Shown one piece after another: positions 17,565 to 24,310 of a DNA stretch of 24,310 bases (position 1 is the stretch's first letter; every line of letters starts with the position of its first letter). The stretch is from Longimicrobium sp. GTDB lineage: Bacteria; Gemmatimonadota; Gemmatimonadetes; Longimicrobiales; Longimicrobiaceae. Both the position numbers and the translations under genes were made by a program. The stretch covers positions 1-24,310 of the forward strand of contig JAUJMI010000008.1 in the NCBI GenBank assembly GCA_030446945.1, written 5' to 3'. The notes beneath the pieces are model-generated. The model was given only the letters and a program-made list of their open reading frames with translations. It did not search any database and was not told the origin of the DNA.

Positions 17565-17935
17565 TTAGCCGCGTTTAGAACCTGTAAGTTTCCCAATAAG
17601 CTCCCAGAGCGTCGGGTCTGCTCCGTCAAGGTCGGTACTCAGTGCCACCGCGCCAGACAACGACGCAGACGTCGCCTGGCTTGCGGAAGCGAACGCGGGA
17701 CGTAGCTGATCAATCCGTGCGGCGAACGCCTCCGTGTCGACTGCGAATGCCTTCGCCGCCCTCCAAAGAGGCCGTGGGTCGGACCCCGCGATCGCTGAGG
17801 CTAGTTCGAACTCTTTAGTCCGCTCCAGGACACGTGCATTGAATGCGTTCATGTCGAGTGCCAGCTCTGTTATCACCGCGGTCACCGATTCGAAGCCAGA
17901 TGCGCCTTGCTGGTAACTTGAACGGTTTCGATTGG
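17565..17935 (-). pseudogene. 5'-truncated uncharacterised helical protein
   Basis: The frame ending at TAA 17565-17567 reads 'FESVTAVITELALDMNAFNA', 'RVLERTKEFELASAIAGSDP', 'AAKAFAVDTEAFAARIDQLR' and ends 'LWELIGKLTGSKRG'. It is a helix-rich protein of more than 110 residues with no family I recognise. No good start or ribosome binding site exists. Further 5' (17936-18029) the frame turns into Arg/Pro/Ala-rich shadow sequence, so the N-terminus seems missing. It lies next to other broken minus-strand genes. Confidence 0.4.
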
Positions 17936-18083
17936 CGCCCGCGCACCGCCGGGAGCGCGGCAACGACGCGCACGCGCGTGCCGGCGGAGCGAACCAGGCT
18001 CCGCGGGGTATCCGAAGGGCGCGAATCACCGGGCGCTTGCCGGGCGATTTCGCTTTACTTTACATGCGTGCAGAGAGCTCCTG

Positions 18084-19379
18084 GTGCCCGATACGGTGCC
18101 CCCCGCACAGAGCCGGCGGAGCGAGTGGGTGCTGCTGGCGGTGCTGACCGCCGTGCAGTTCTGCCACATCCTCGATTTCGTCATCATCATGCCGCTGGGG
18201 CCGCAGCTGATGCGCTCCTTTGGCATCGGGGCGAGCCAGTTCGCGCTGCTCGTTTCCGCGTACACCTTCAGCGCGGCCGTCACGGGGCTGTTCGCGGCGT
18301 CGGTGATGGACCGCTTCGATCGCAAGCGGATGCTGCTGGTGCTGCTGGCGGGATTCGCCGTGGGGACGCTGCTCTGCGGATTGGCGGGGAGCTTCGCGCT
18401 GCTGATGGCGGCGCGGGTGGCGGCCGGGGCGTGCGGCGGGGTGCTGGCGGGGGTCGTCTTCGCCATCGTCGGCGACCAGATCCCGCCCGAGCGGCGGGGG
18501 CGCGCCACCGGCGTGGTGATGGCGGGGTTCAGCGCCGCGTCGGTGCTGGGGCTGCCGCTGGGGCTCTCGGTGGCGGAGCGGCAGGGGTGGCAGGCGCCCT
18601 TTTTCCTGCTGGCGGTGCTCACGGCGGGGGTGGTGCTCGCCGGCGCTCTGGCGCTCCCCCCCATGCGCAGGCACCTTTCCGCTCCCCGGGGAAGCTCGCC
18701 GCTGCGGGACCTGTGGGCGGTGGCGCGCGAGCCGTCGCACCTGCGCGCCCTCGTCTTCACGACCGCGCTGATGTTCGCCGCCTTCACCGTGGTCCCCTTC
18801 CTCAGCCCGTACCTGACCTCCAACGCCGGCGTCGCGGAGACGCGGCTGGACCTGGTCTACCTGGCGGGCGGGCTGGCGACGCTCTTCACCGGGCCCGCGA
18901 TGGGGTGGCTGGCCGACCGCTTCGGCCACGCGCGGGTGTTCACGATGACGGCGGTGGTGAGCATCGTCCCCATCGTGGCCGTCACCAACCTGCCGCCCGT
19001 GGGGCTCCCGCTGGTGCTTACCGTCACCACCACGATGATGGTGCTGGGCTCGGGGCGGATGATCTCGGCGACGGCGCTGGTGACGGGGGTGGTGCTGCCG
19101 GCGCGGCGCGGGAGCTTCATGAGCCTCAACGCCGCCGTACAGCAGGGGGCGGCCGGGCTCGCCGCCTTCGTGGCGGGGCTGATGATCGGCCGCGCGCCCG
19201 ACGGCAGGATGCTGGGCTACGCGCGGGTGGGCGCGCTGGCCATCGCCGCCAACCTGCTCACCCTGTGGCTGGTGCGCCGGCTGCACGAGGTGAAGCCGGA
19301 GCCCGCCACGCAGCTGGAGGCGGGCGCGCCCCCGCTCGCCGCACCGCTGGAGGCGCCGCGCGACGCGGCCGCCGTCTGA
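18084..19379 (+). CDS. MFS transporter, DHA1-like
   Basis: The product is a 431-residue inner-membrane transporter with 12 hydrophobic segments, a loop 2-3 motif A variant 'DRFDRKRMLL' (normally GxxaDrxGrkxxl), and a long central loop after segment 6. The N-half resembles AraJ/Bcr-type drug or sugar efflux permeases; the substrate is unknown. The start is GTG 18084, which gives a short polar N-terminus before segment 1. The ribosome binding site is weak (GAGAG). The ABC exporter gene follows 18 nt after the stop, so the two are cotranscribed. The C-terminal tail (about 35 residues) is Pro/Ala/Glu-rich. Confidence 0.9.
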   Translation: MPDTVPPAQSRRSEWVLLAVLTAVQFCHILDFVIIMPLGPQLMRSFGIGASQFALLVSAYTFSAAVTGLFAASVMDRFDRKRMLLVLLAGFAVGTLLCGLAGSFALLMAARVAAGACGGVLAGVVFAIVGDQIPPERRGRATGVVMAGFSAASVLGLPLGLSVAERQGWQAPFFLLAVLTAGVVLAGALALPPMRRHLSAPRGSSPLRDLWAVAREPSHLRALVFTTALMFAAFTVVPFLSPYLTSNAGVAETRLDLVYLAGGLATLFTGPAMGWLADRFGHARVFTMTAVVSIVPIVAVTNLPPVGLPLVLTVTTTMMVLGSGRMISATALVTGVVLPARRGSFMSLNAAVQQGAAGLAAFVAGLMIGRAPDGRMLGYARVGALAIAANLLTLWLVRRLHEVKPEPATQLEAGAPPLAAPLEAPRDAAAV

Positions 19380-19397
19380 ACTCAAGGAGATTGCGCT

Positions 19398-21245
19398 TTG
19401 TCCAACGGCTCGGAAAAGAAAAAGAAAAAGGTCACCGCCGAAGCGTGGGCCGAAGCGCGCGCGCTCGTCTGGCAGCACCGCGGCAAGCTCAGCATCGGGA
19501 TGGTGCTGATGCTCGTCTCGCGCGTGGCGGGGCTGGTGCCGGCCGCCGCCTCCAAGTTCCTGATCGACGATGTGATCGGGAAGGGGCGCGGCCAGCTCCT
19601 GATGCCGCTCGCCCTGGGCGTGGCCGGCGCGACGCTGGTCCAGGCGCTGACCTCGTTCTCGCTGTCGCAGGTCATCAGCATCACGGCGCAGAGGGCCATC
19701 AACGACATGCGCCGCCGGGTGATGAGCAAGATCACGCGGCTGCCGATCGGCTACTTCGACTCCACGCAGTCCGGCGTGCTGGTGTCGCGCATCATGACGG
19801 ACGCGGAGGGGATCCGGAACCTGGTGGGGACCGGGATCATCCAGCTGGTGGGCGGCATCGTGACGGCGATCGTGGCGCTGGTGTGGCTCTTCGTCCTCAA
19901 CTGGCTGCTGACGGCCATCATCCTCGCCATCCTGCTGGTGTTCGGCGGCGCCATGGCGCGCACCTTTACCAAGCTGCGCCCCGTCTTCCGCGAGCGGAAC
20001 GAGATCAACGCGCGCATCACGGGCCGGCTCACCGAGACGCTGGGCGGCATCCGCGTGGTGAAGGCGTACGGCACCGAGAAGCGGGAGCAGCGGGTGTTCG
20101 CGCGCGGCGTCAACCGGCTCTTCCGCAACATCGCGCTGAGCATCACGGCGGTGTCGGCGGTCGGCTCGGCCGCGACGGTGGTGGTCGGGCTGGCGTCGGT
20201 GGCGATGATCATGGTGGGCGGCCGCGCCATCCTCGACGGCACCATGACGCTGGGCGACCTCTTCTCGTACACCATCCTCACGGGGCTGCTGGCGGCGCCG
20301 GTCATCCAGATCGCCTCCATAAGCACCCAGATCAGCGAGGCGTTCGCGGGGCTGGACCGCATCCGCGAGATCATGAAGATGCGCACCGAGGACGACGAGG
20401 ACGAGGAGCGCGGCCCCATCGGCCGCATTCACGGCGACCTGGAGCTGCGCGACGTCTGGTTCGAGTACAACCCGGGCCAGCCGGTGCTCAAGGGGGTCAA
20501 CGTGGACGCCCCCGCGGGGAGCACGACGGCGCTGGTGGGCTCCAGCGGCTCGGGGAAGAGCACGCTGGTGAGCCTGGTGATGGCCTTCAACCGCCCCTCC
20601 CGGGGGAAGCTGCTGGTGGACGGGCGCGACCTGAACGACATCCGGCTGGGCGACTACCGCGCGCAGCTGGGCGTGGTGCTGCAGGAGAACTTCCTCTTCG
20701 ACGGCACGGTGGCGGACAACATCCGCTTCAGCCGCCCGGACGCCACGCGCGACGAGATCGAGGAGGTGGCGCGCATCGCCAACGCGGACGAGTTCATCCG
20801 CGGCTTTCCGCAGGGATACGATACGGTGGTCGGCGAGCGCGGAATCAAGCTCTCGGGCGGGCAGCGGCAGCGGATCGCCATCGCGCGCGCCATTCTGGCG
20901 GACCCGCGCATCCTGATCCTGGACGAGGCCACCTCGGCGCTGGACAGCGAGAGCGAGGCGCTGATCCAGGAGGGGCTGCGGCGGCTGCGGCAGGGGCGCA
21001 CCTCGTTCGTGATCGCGCACCGCCTCTCCACCATTCGCAGCGCGGACCAGATCCTGGTGCTGGAAGCCGGCGAAGTCGTCGAGCGCGGCACGCACACGGA
21101 GCTGATGGCGCTGGGTGGCCGCTACCGTGAGCTGCACGACCGGCAGTACGCGTGGGAGTCCGACCGCTTCGTGAACCCCGGCGAGGACTTCACGCCCGAG
21201 CCGGAGCTGCCCAAGGCCAAGGTGCGCGCGGCGGCGGCGAGCTAA
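19398..21245 (+). CDS. ABC exporter half-transporter (MsbA/multidrug type)
   Basis: This 615-residue fusion of a six-helix transmembrane domain (about 25-320) and an ATPase would work as a dimer exporting lipids or drugs. Nucleotide-binding motifs are complete: Walker A 'GSSGSGKST' (381-389, K387), Q loop 'VVLQENFLFDGTV', signature 'LSGGQRQR' (485-492), Walker B 'ILILDEATSALD' (D509, E510), and the switch His in 'IAHRLST' (H541). The start is TTG 19398, selected by AAGGAGA at 19384-19390. The N-terminus carries a Lys run. The pairing with an MFS gene suggests a shared efflux role, but the substrate cannot be read from sequence. Confidence 0.95.
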   Translation: MSNGSEKKKKKVTAEAWAEARALVWQHRGKLSIGMVLMLVSRVAGLVPAAASKFLIDDVIGKGRGQLLMPLALGVAGATLVQALTSFSLSQVISITAQRAINDMRRRVMSKITRLPIGYFDSTQSGVLVSRIMTDAEGIRNLVGTGIIQLVGGIVTAIVALVWLFVLNWLLTAIILAILLVFGGAMARTFTKLRPVFRERNEINARITGRLTETLGGIRVVKAYGTEKREQRVFARGVNRLFRNIALSITAVSAVGSAATVVVGLASVAMIMVGGRAILDGTMTLGDLFSYTILTGLLAAPVIQIASISTQISEAFAGLDRIREIMKMRTEDDEDEERGPIGRIHGDLELRDVWFEYNPGQPVLKGVNVDAPAGSTTALVGSSGSGKSTLVSLVMAFNRPSRGKLLVDGRDLNDIRLGDYRAQLGVVLQENFLFDGTVADNIRFSRPDATRDEIEEVARIANADEFIRGFPQGYDTVVGERGIKLSGGQRQRIAIARAILADPRILILDEATSALDSESEALIQEGLRRLRQGRTSFVIAHRLSTIRSADQILVLEAGEVVERGTHTELMALGGRYRELHDRQYAWESDRFVNPGEDFTPEPELPKAKVRAAAAS

Positions 21246-21261
21246 GGGATCGAACGGCGGG

Positions 21262-21449
21262 TCTCACGCGGAGGCGCGGAGAGAACCGCAACTGCGTGGC
21301 TCACACAGAGGCACAGAGACACGGAGGAAAGCCGACGAAGGTTTTTCTCCGCGCCTCCGCCTCTCCGCGTGAGCCCTGCGGTTCGGGTACTGAGAGAACA
21401 CCGAGACGAGCGGGAAGGTCTTCTCTCTGCCTCCGTGTCTCTGTCTGAG
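21262..21449. repeat. intergenic inverted-repeat element, copy 2 (longer, nested)
   Basis: Two inverted repeats interleave. The outer-left arm, TCTCACGCGGAGGCGCGGAG (from 21262), pairs with 21346-21373, which has an 8-nt extra unit. The arm at 21302-21327 (CACAGAGGCACAGAGACACG core) pairs with 21422-21449. The units match those of the element at 4084-4170. It again separates convergent genes (the ABC exporter and the gene at 21519-22022). Confidence 0.75.
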
Positions 21450-21480
21450 GTTGCCGTAATCTCAAGCGGTTGGATAGCGA

Positions 21481-21518
21481 GGAGGCGCGGAGAAGATCTC
21501 TCCGCGCCTCCTTCTTTG
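21481..21518. terminator. 13-bp hairpin, probable bidirectional terminator
   Basis: GGAGGCGCGGAGA (21481-21493) pairs exactly with TCTCCGCGCCTCC (21499-21511) around a 5-nt loop, followed on the plus strand by TTCTTTGT. It lies right beside the stop of the convergent minus-strand gene. The stem uses the same GGAGGCGCGGAG unit as the repeat element upstream. Confidence 0.75.
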
Positions 21519-22022
21519 TCAGGACTTCTGGCCGCGCCCGCCGCCGCCGCGGCCGGGACCCTTGGACGGGCCGCGCGCCGGGCCCTTGAAGGGCGGCTTG
21601 CCGGGGCCGCGGCGAGGCTTTGACTCGCGGGGGGCCTCGTCGTCGTCGCGGTCGCGGGAGCGGGGAGGGGCGCCGCGAGTGCCGCCGCGCGGGCCGCCGC
21701 CGGTGCGGCCGGCCGAGCCACCGCGGGTGCCGTAGCCGGGGCCTGAACGCTCGGACGGGCCGGAGCGCTCGCGCGTGGCCGTGCTCGGGCGCGCGCGCGG
21801 GGCGGGACGATCCTCCTCGGCGCGCTCCATCCCCTGGGCGATGCGCTGGAGCTGGCGGGCCTGGCTCAGAAGCGCGCGGCCCTGCTCTTCCAGCGCGTCC
21901 GCCATCTCCAGCAGGTCCTCGGAACGCGAGCCGCGGGCGCGCGAGGGCGCGCGGAATCCTCCGTCTTCAGCATCGTTATCGGCAGCGCGGCCGGGCGGGC
22001 CGCGGCGCGTGGGTTGTCTCAT
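21519..22022 (-). CDS. Arg/Gly/Pro-rich protein with short helical core
   Basis: A 167-residue protein without a known family. Residues about 33-72 ('SEDLLEMADALEEQGRALLS', then 'QARQLQRIAQGMERAEED') form one charged amphipathic helix or coiled coil. The rest is a disordered tail rich in Arg, Gly, Pro and Lys with RGG-like triplets, typical of nucleic-acid-binding tails. ATG 22022 has GAGGA a few bases upstream, and the gene ends next to a terminator hairpin, which supports it as real despite low complexity. An RNA- or DNA-associated role is a guess from composition only. Confidence 0.6.
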   Translation of the reverse strand: MRQPTRRGPPGRAADNDAEDGGFRAPSRARGSRSEDLLEMADALEEQGRALLSQARQLQRIAQGMERAEEDRPAPRARPSTATRERSGPSERSGPGYGTRGGSAGRTGGGPRGGTRGAPPRSRDRDDDEAPRESKPRRGPGKPPFKGPARGPSKGPGRGGGGRGQKS

Positions 22023-22149
22023 GTGTCCTCATGTGTGGGTGTGACGCGGATGCGGGAACCGGGTCCGCACCCGCTGCACGATGCGCACCCGCCGCACGGG
22101 CGGTGCGCGCACAAGGTAACGCCCCGCGCGCCCCGCCGCTTACTTGCGC

Positions 22150-22600
22150 TCAGGACCAGGGCTCGTCGGTCGCGGGGCCGTAAATGGAGGGGACCGGCAC
22201 GTCCAGCAGCCGCAGGTACAGGCTGAGCTGCCCGCGGTGGTGCACCAGGTGACTCACCACCGTCCCGCGCAGCACCCCGATGTGCGGCGCGGTGAAGACG
22301 ACGCGCTCCCCGGCGCGCAGGCTCCGCGGCTCCCGCAGCGACAGGTCGTCCGCGTCCTCCAGCAGCGCGCGAAGGCGGCCACCGTCTCGTCGAAGCGGCG
22401 CAGGACCTCGTCGCGGCTCGTCGCGATCCGGTTGGGCGGCAGCGGGGCGGCGACGTCGAAGTCCTGGCCCTGCAGCACCGCCGTCCCGTAGAACGGGATC
22501 GTCGCGACGTGCGTGGCGAGGCCGCCCAGCAAACATCGACCTGGCGTGCGGCTTCCAGTCGAGTCGTCGGTCACGGCGGGACTTCGAAGGCGAGTTGGAA
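22150..22600 (-). pseudogene. DinB/YfiT-like protein, multiply frameshifted
   Basis: DinB-like proteins are four-helix metal-dependent hydrolase or thiol-transferase folds. Family pieces appear in order but in changing frames: 'LAFEVPP' (about 22590), 'LDWKPHARSM' (22562-22534), then after an extra base 'LGGLATHVATIPFYGTAVLQ' (from 22529), 'RDEVLRRFDETVAA', then after another shift near 22365-22380 'ALLEDADDL', 'HIGVLRGTVVSHLVHHRGQL' (with the metal-ligand HxxHHR motif) and 'VPSIYGPATDEPW' to the stop at 22150. At least three frame changes within 450 bp and a missing N-terminus make this a dead gene. Confidence 0.8.
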
Positions 22601-22604
22601 AAGG

Positions 22605-22632
22605 AAAGGCGGCCCCGGGGGACCGCCTTTTC
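22605..22632 (-). terminator. terminator of the Cys-rich peptide gene
   Basis: AAAGGCGG (22605-22612) pairs with CCGCCTTT (22623-22630), with a GC-rich inner part. On the minus strand the stem is followed by TTTCCTTTT. It lies 24 nt after the stop of the 28-aa gene. Confidence 0.7.
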
Positions 22633-22656
22633 AGATGCAGCAACGAAGCGCGCGGC

Positions 22657-22743
22657 TCAGCAGCAGCACTTCTCCCTGCAGCAGTCGCAGCTCTCGCAGC
22701 ACGCGGTGCAGTCGCAGTCCGGACAGTCGCACTTGACGTTCAT
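22657..22743 (-). CDS. 28-aa cysteine-rich peptide, metallothionein-like
   Basis: The frame from ATG 22743 to TGA 22657-22659 encodes 28 residues with Cys at 5, 7, 10, 12, 15, 16, 19, 21, 22, 26, 27 and 28: 12 of 28. The N-terminal part is 'MNVKCDCPDCDC' and the C-terminal part 'CREKCCC'. Spacing is C-x-C and C-C pairs separated by two or three residues, with Asp, Glu, Lys and Ser between and no aromatic residues, as in short metallothioneins. GGAGG sits four bases before the ATG. TTGACC (22810-22815) and TACCGT (22787-22792) with a 17-bp spacer form a plausible promoter, and a terminator follows. A role in binding Zn, Cu or Cd, or metal delivery, is inference. It follows the MOSC gene by 93 nt. 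It is not a SmtA/BmtA homologue, which are about 55 residues with His. Confidence 0.7.
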   Translation of the reverse strand: MNVKCDCPDCDCTACCESCDCCREKCCC

Positions 22744-22786
22744 GGGGCCTCCAAACTGTGGATGAAGTTGAATCCGTTCGTATGTG

Positions 22787-22815
22787 ACGGTAAGCTAGAT
22801 GAAGCTTCGGGTCAA
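22787..22815 (-). promoter_or_regulatory. candidate sigma70-type promoter of the Cys-rich gene
   Basis: On the minus strand, TTGACC (22815-22810) matches five of six -35 positions. After exactly 17 bp, TACCGT (22792-22787) matches three of six -10 positions. Transcription would start near 22780, giving a leader of about 37 nt with GGAGG before the ATG. Confidence 0.4.
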
Positions 22816-22836
22816 GCCGACCGCATGCGTCACTGT

Positions 22837-23379
22837 TCACACCGGCGCGAGCGGATGATGGGGCGCGCGCGGAAGCTCCACGCGCACCGGGTCGCCCGGG
22901 CGCACCTCGCCGTCCGCGACGACCACGCCCATGATGCCCGCCTTGCGCACCAGGTTCCCCTCGGCGTCATGGCCGAGGACGGCGGACATGAGGCCGGGCT
23001 GGAAGCGGTCGAGCTGCCTGCACGGGTTGCGCAGGCCGGTGACCTCCACCACCGCATCGCCGCCCAGGTACAGGCGCGTTCCCACCGGGAGCGCCAGCAG
23101 GTCGACTCCGCGCGTGGTGACGTTCTCGCCCATCTCCCCCGGCGCCACGGTGAAGCCGGCCACCCGCAGCTCGTCGTGCAGCTCGGCGTGGATCAGGTGC
23201 ACCTGGCGCAGGTTGGGCTGCGTGGGGTCGCGGGCCACGCGCGAGAGGTGCTGCACGGTGACCCCCAGGTGCGCGTCTCCCTCCACGCCCAGCCCGGCCA
23301 GGAGACGGATGCGCTCCCGGTTCGCCTTGCCGAAGGAGTGCTCCGGGCTGAGGCTGACCGCCGCGACGGTGCCGGTCAT
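22837..23379 (-). CDS. MOSC-domain protein
   Basis: MOSC domains, related to the C-terminus of molybdenum cofactor sulfurase, handle sulfur and molybdenum cofactor chemistry and carry a conserved Cys. The 180-residue stand-alone protein has 'LLAGLGVEGDAHLG' (26-39), 'GEMGENVTTRGVDL' (81-94), 'LPVGTRLYLG' and the key 'GLRNPCRQLDRF' with Cys 120. Its length suits the single-domain YiiM-like class. The start at 23379 lies 4 nt after the DUF2059 stop, so translation is probably coupled; no separate strong ribosome binding site is visible. The Cys-rich peptide gene follows downstream. Confidence 0.92.
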   Translation of the reverse strand: MTGTVAAVSLSPEHSFGKANRERIRLLAGLGVEGDAHLGVTVQHLSRVARDPTQPNLRQVHLIHAELHDELRVAGFTVAPGEMGENVTTRGVDLLALPVGTRLYLGGDAVVEVTGLRNPCRQLDRFQPGLMSAVLGHDAEGNLVRKAGIMGVVVADGEVRPGDPVRVELPRAPHHPLAPV

Positions 23380-23383
23380 CGGC

Positions 23384-23848
23384 TCAGGGCGTGGGCTTCA
23401 CGCGCTCCAGCCGCGCGATCAGGTCGGCCTGGTGTGCCTCCGCCAGCTTACGGCCCACCTCGGCGCCGCGCTCAGCCATCTTCGGCTGGATCAGGGCGAC
23501 GCGCTGCCCCAGCGGCGTGCGGAAGAAGGCGGTGAGCGCGCGCAGATCGGCCTCGGTAATCGCCTCCGCGTAAACCTCGGCGAAGGCGGTCTTGGCCTCG
23601 GCGCTGGCGAAGATCTCGCGCGCCCACTCCATCATCACCGCCCGATAGGGCTCCATTCCCGGGTTGGCACGGATCTGCTCCTCCAGCGACATCTCCACCG
23701 CGGCGGCGGCGACCTTTTGAATGTGGAGCGTCTCCAGGTATTCCCGCGCCGCCTCCAGGTGCGAGGGCGCAAAGGTGCGCGCCTGCTGCGCGGCGGCCGG
23801 CGTGGCGAGCGCGAGGACGAAGCCGAGTGCGAACACGATGTGGCGCAT
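23384..23848 (-). CDS. secreted DUF2059-like protein
   Basis: A 154-residue exported protein with a signal peptide (MRHIVFALGFVLALATPAAA, cleavage expected after AAA-Q, about residue 20). The mature part is helical: 'HLEAAREYLETLHIQKVAAA', 'EIFASAEAKTAFAEVYAEAI', 'TEADLRALTAFFRTPLGQRV'. The last stretch, 'T..eL..l..Fy.tp.Gq', is the DUF2059 hallmark. It is probably periplasmic with unknown function. GGAGA lies five bases before ATG 23848. It forms an operon with the MOSC gene (4-nt gap) and lies 93 nt downstream of the acylase gene. Confidence 0.85.
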   Translation of the reverse strand: MRHIVFALGFVLALATPAAAQQARTFAPSHLEAAREYLETLHIQKVAAAAVEMSLEEQIRANPGMEPYRAVMMEWAREIFASAEAKTAFAEVYAEAITEADLRALTAFFRTPLGQRVALIQPKMAERGAEVGRKLAEAHQADLIARLERVKPTP

Positions 23849-23941
23849 GAAGTCTCCAGGTTCTTCCCGGGCGCGCGGCCCGGTGGTTCGGGTTGGTGGC
23901 GGGTGCCCGCCGTTGTCGCGAGGCCGTCTTAACGCGCCGTT

Positions 23942-24310
23942 TCACCGCCCCGGCCGGTACTCCCGCTCGGTGTGCCCGCGCAGCTGCGAGGGGTAGAAGT
24001 ACACCTCGCGCAGGTCGCCGGCGGCGTAGCGCTCGGCCTGGTCGTTGAAGTGCGGCGAGCGCGGGTCGCCGCTCTGCCCGCCGGCGGTCACAGCGCGCGC
24101 CCGCACGCTGTCGCCGAACTCTACGACGGCCACGAAGCTGTTGCCGCTGGTGCCGTAGTAGCGCTTCGTGCCCGGGTAGCGGCGCGCCCCAAAGGAGGCG
24201 AGCGAGCCCCACTGCGCCGACGTAAAGGGCACCGGGATGCTGGGCCCCGCATCGGTGAACGGCTGCACGATGGCGCCGGTCAGGCGCTGGAAGCGGTTGA
24301 TCTCCCCCCA
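23942..24310 (-). CDS. penicillin acylase family protein, C-terminal part (runs off the window)
   Basis: The last 122 codons of a larger gene are present; its 5' part lies beyond 24310. It begins 'WGEINRFQRLTGAI' and continues 'FGARRYPGTKRYYGTSGNSF', 'VAVVEFGDSVRARAVTAGGQ', 'SGDPRSPHFNDQAERYAAGD', ending 'EREYRPGR'. The 'GGQSGdp.SPHf.DQ' motif and the preceding beta strands are characteristic of the beta-subunit end of penicillin/acyl-homoserine-lactone acylases, periplasmic Ntn-hydrolases that cleave amides. The catalytic N-terminal Ser is outside the window, so activity and substrate cannot be judged. Confidence 0.88.
   Translation of the reverse strand, partial: WGEINRFQRLTGAIVQPFTDAGPSIPVPFTSAQWGSLASFGARRYPGTKRYYGTSGNSFVAVVEFGDSVRARAVTAGGQSGDPRSPHFNDQAERYAAGDLREVYFYPSQLRGHTEREYRPGR

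Noticed and set aside
22631..22840. 69-aa minus frame overlapping the Cys-rich gene
   Set aside because: It is in a different frame from the GGAGG-ATG pair, and its Leu/Arg-rich content is an out-of-frame reading of the same DNA.

Overview
The window is high-GC DNA with dense coding, probably chromosomal, from a Gram-negative-type bacterium. It has lipoproteins, an outer-membrane beta-barrel ending in Phe, and MurB. The mix of proteins (TPR protein, small lipoproteins, four-helix-bundle protein, penicillin acylase family, type II MurB) and the style of the intergenic repeats recall Gemmatimonadota, especially Longimicrobium-like organisms. That placement is inference; no rRNA or tRNA is present to support it.

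Layout. 1-1490: sparse region with one clear lipoprotein (605-1012) and a 16-bp hairpin. 1493-4073: murB (-) divergent from a TPR protein (+). 4084-4376: an inverted-repeat element between convergent genes, then a 65-aa lipoprotein (-). 4688-7686: glycerophosphodiester phosphodiesterase and a large outer-membrane barrel protein. 7735-9436: a frameshifted four-helix-bundle gene, a cupin, and a lipoprotein with two similar domains closed by a terminator. 9433-10833: a small toxin-antitoxin-like zone with an antitoxin-like relic, a DUF2188-PIN gene pair and a truncated hypothetical gene. 10852-13336: PAS histidine kinase and DUF6986 aldolase/lyase-like protein (-). 13957-16542: Lon protease with its terminator. 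16792-17935: decayed genes, including a HicA-type toxin with an internal stop. 18084-21245: MFS plus ABC exporter operon, followed by a second copy of the inverted-repeat element. 21519-24310 (-): Arg/Gly/Pro-rich protein, multiply frameshifted DinB gene, a 28-aa cysteine-rich peptide, MOSC protein, DUF2059 protein and the C-terminal end of a penicillin-acylase-family hydrolase.

The two most striking items are easily missed. First, an 87-nt gene at 22657-22743 (-) encodes a 28-residue peptide with 12 cysteines. It has a strong ribosome binding site, a plausible promoter and its own terminator, and looks like a minimal metallothionein-type metal-binding peptide downstream of a MOSC gene. Second, the PIN-domain gene paired with a DUF2188 gene carries a textbook intrinsic-terminator structure (GC hairpin plus six T) inside its first 25 codons. 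This suggests transcription attenuation between a putative antitoxin and its toxin.
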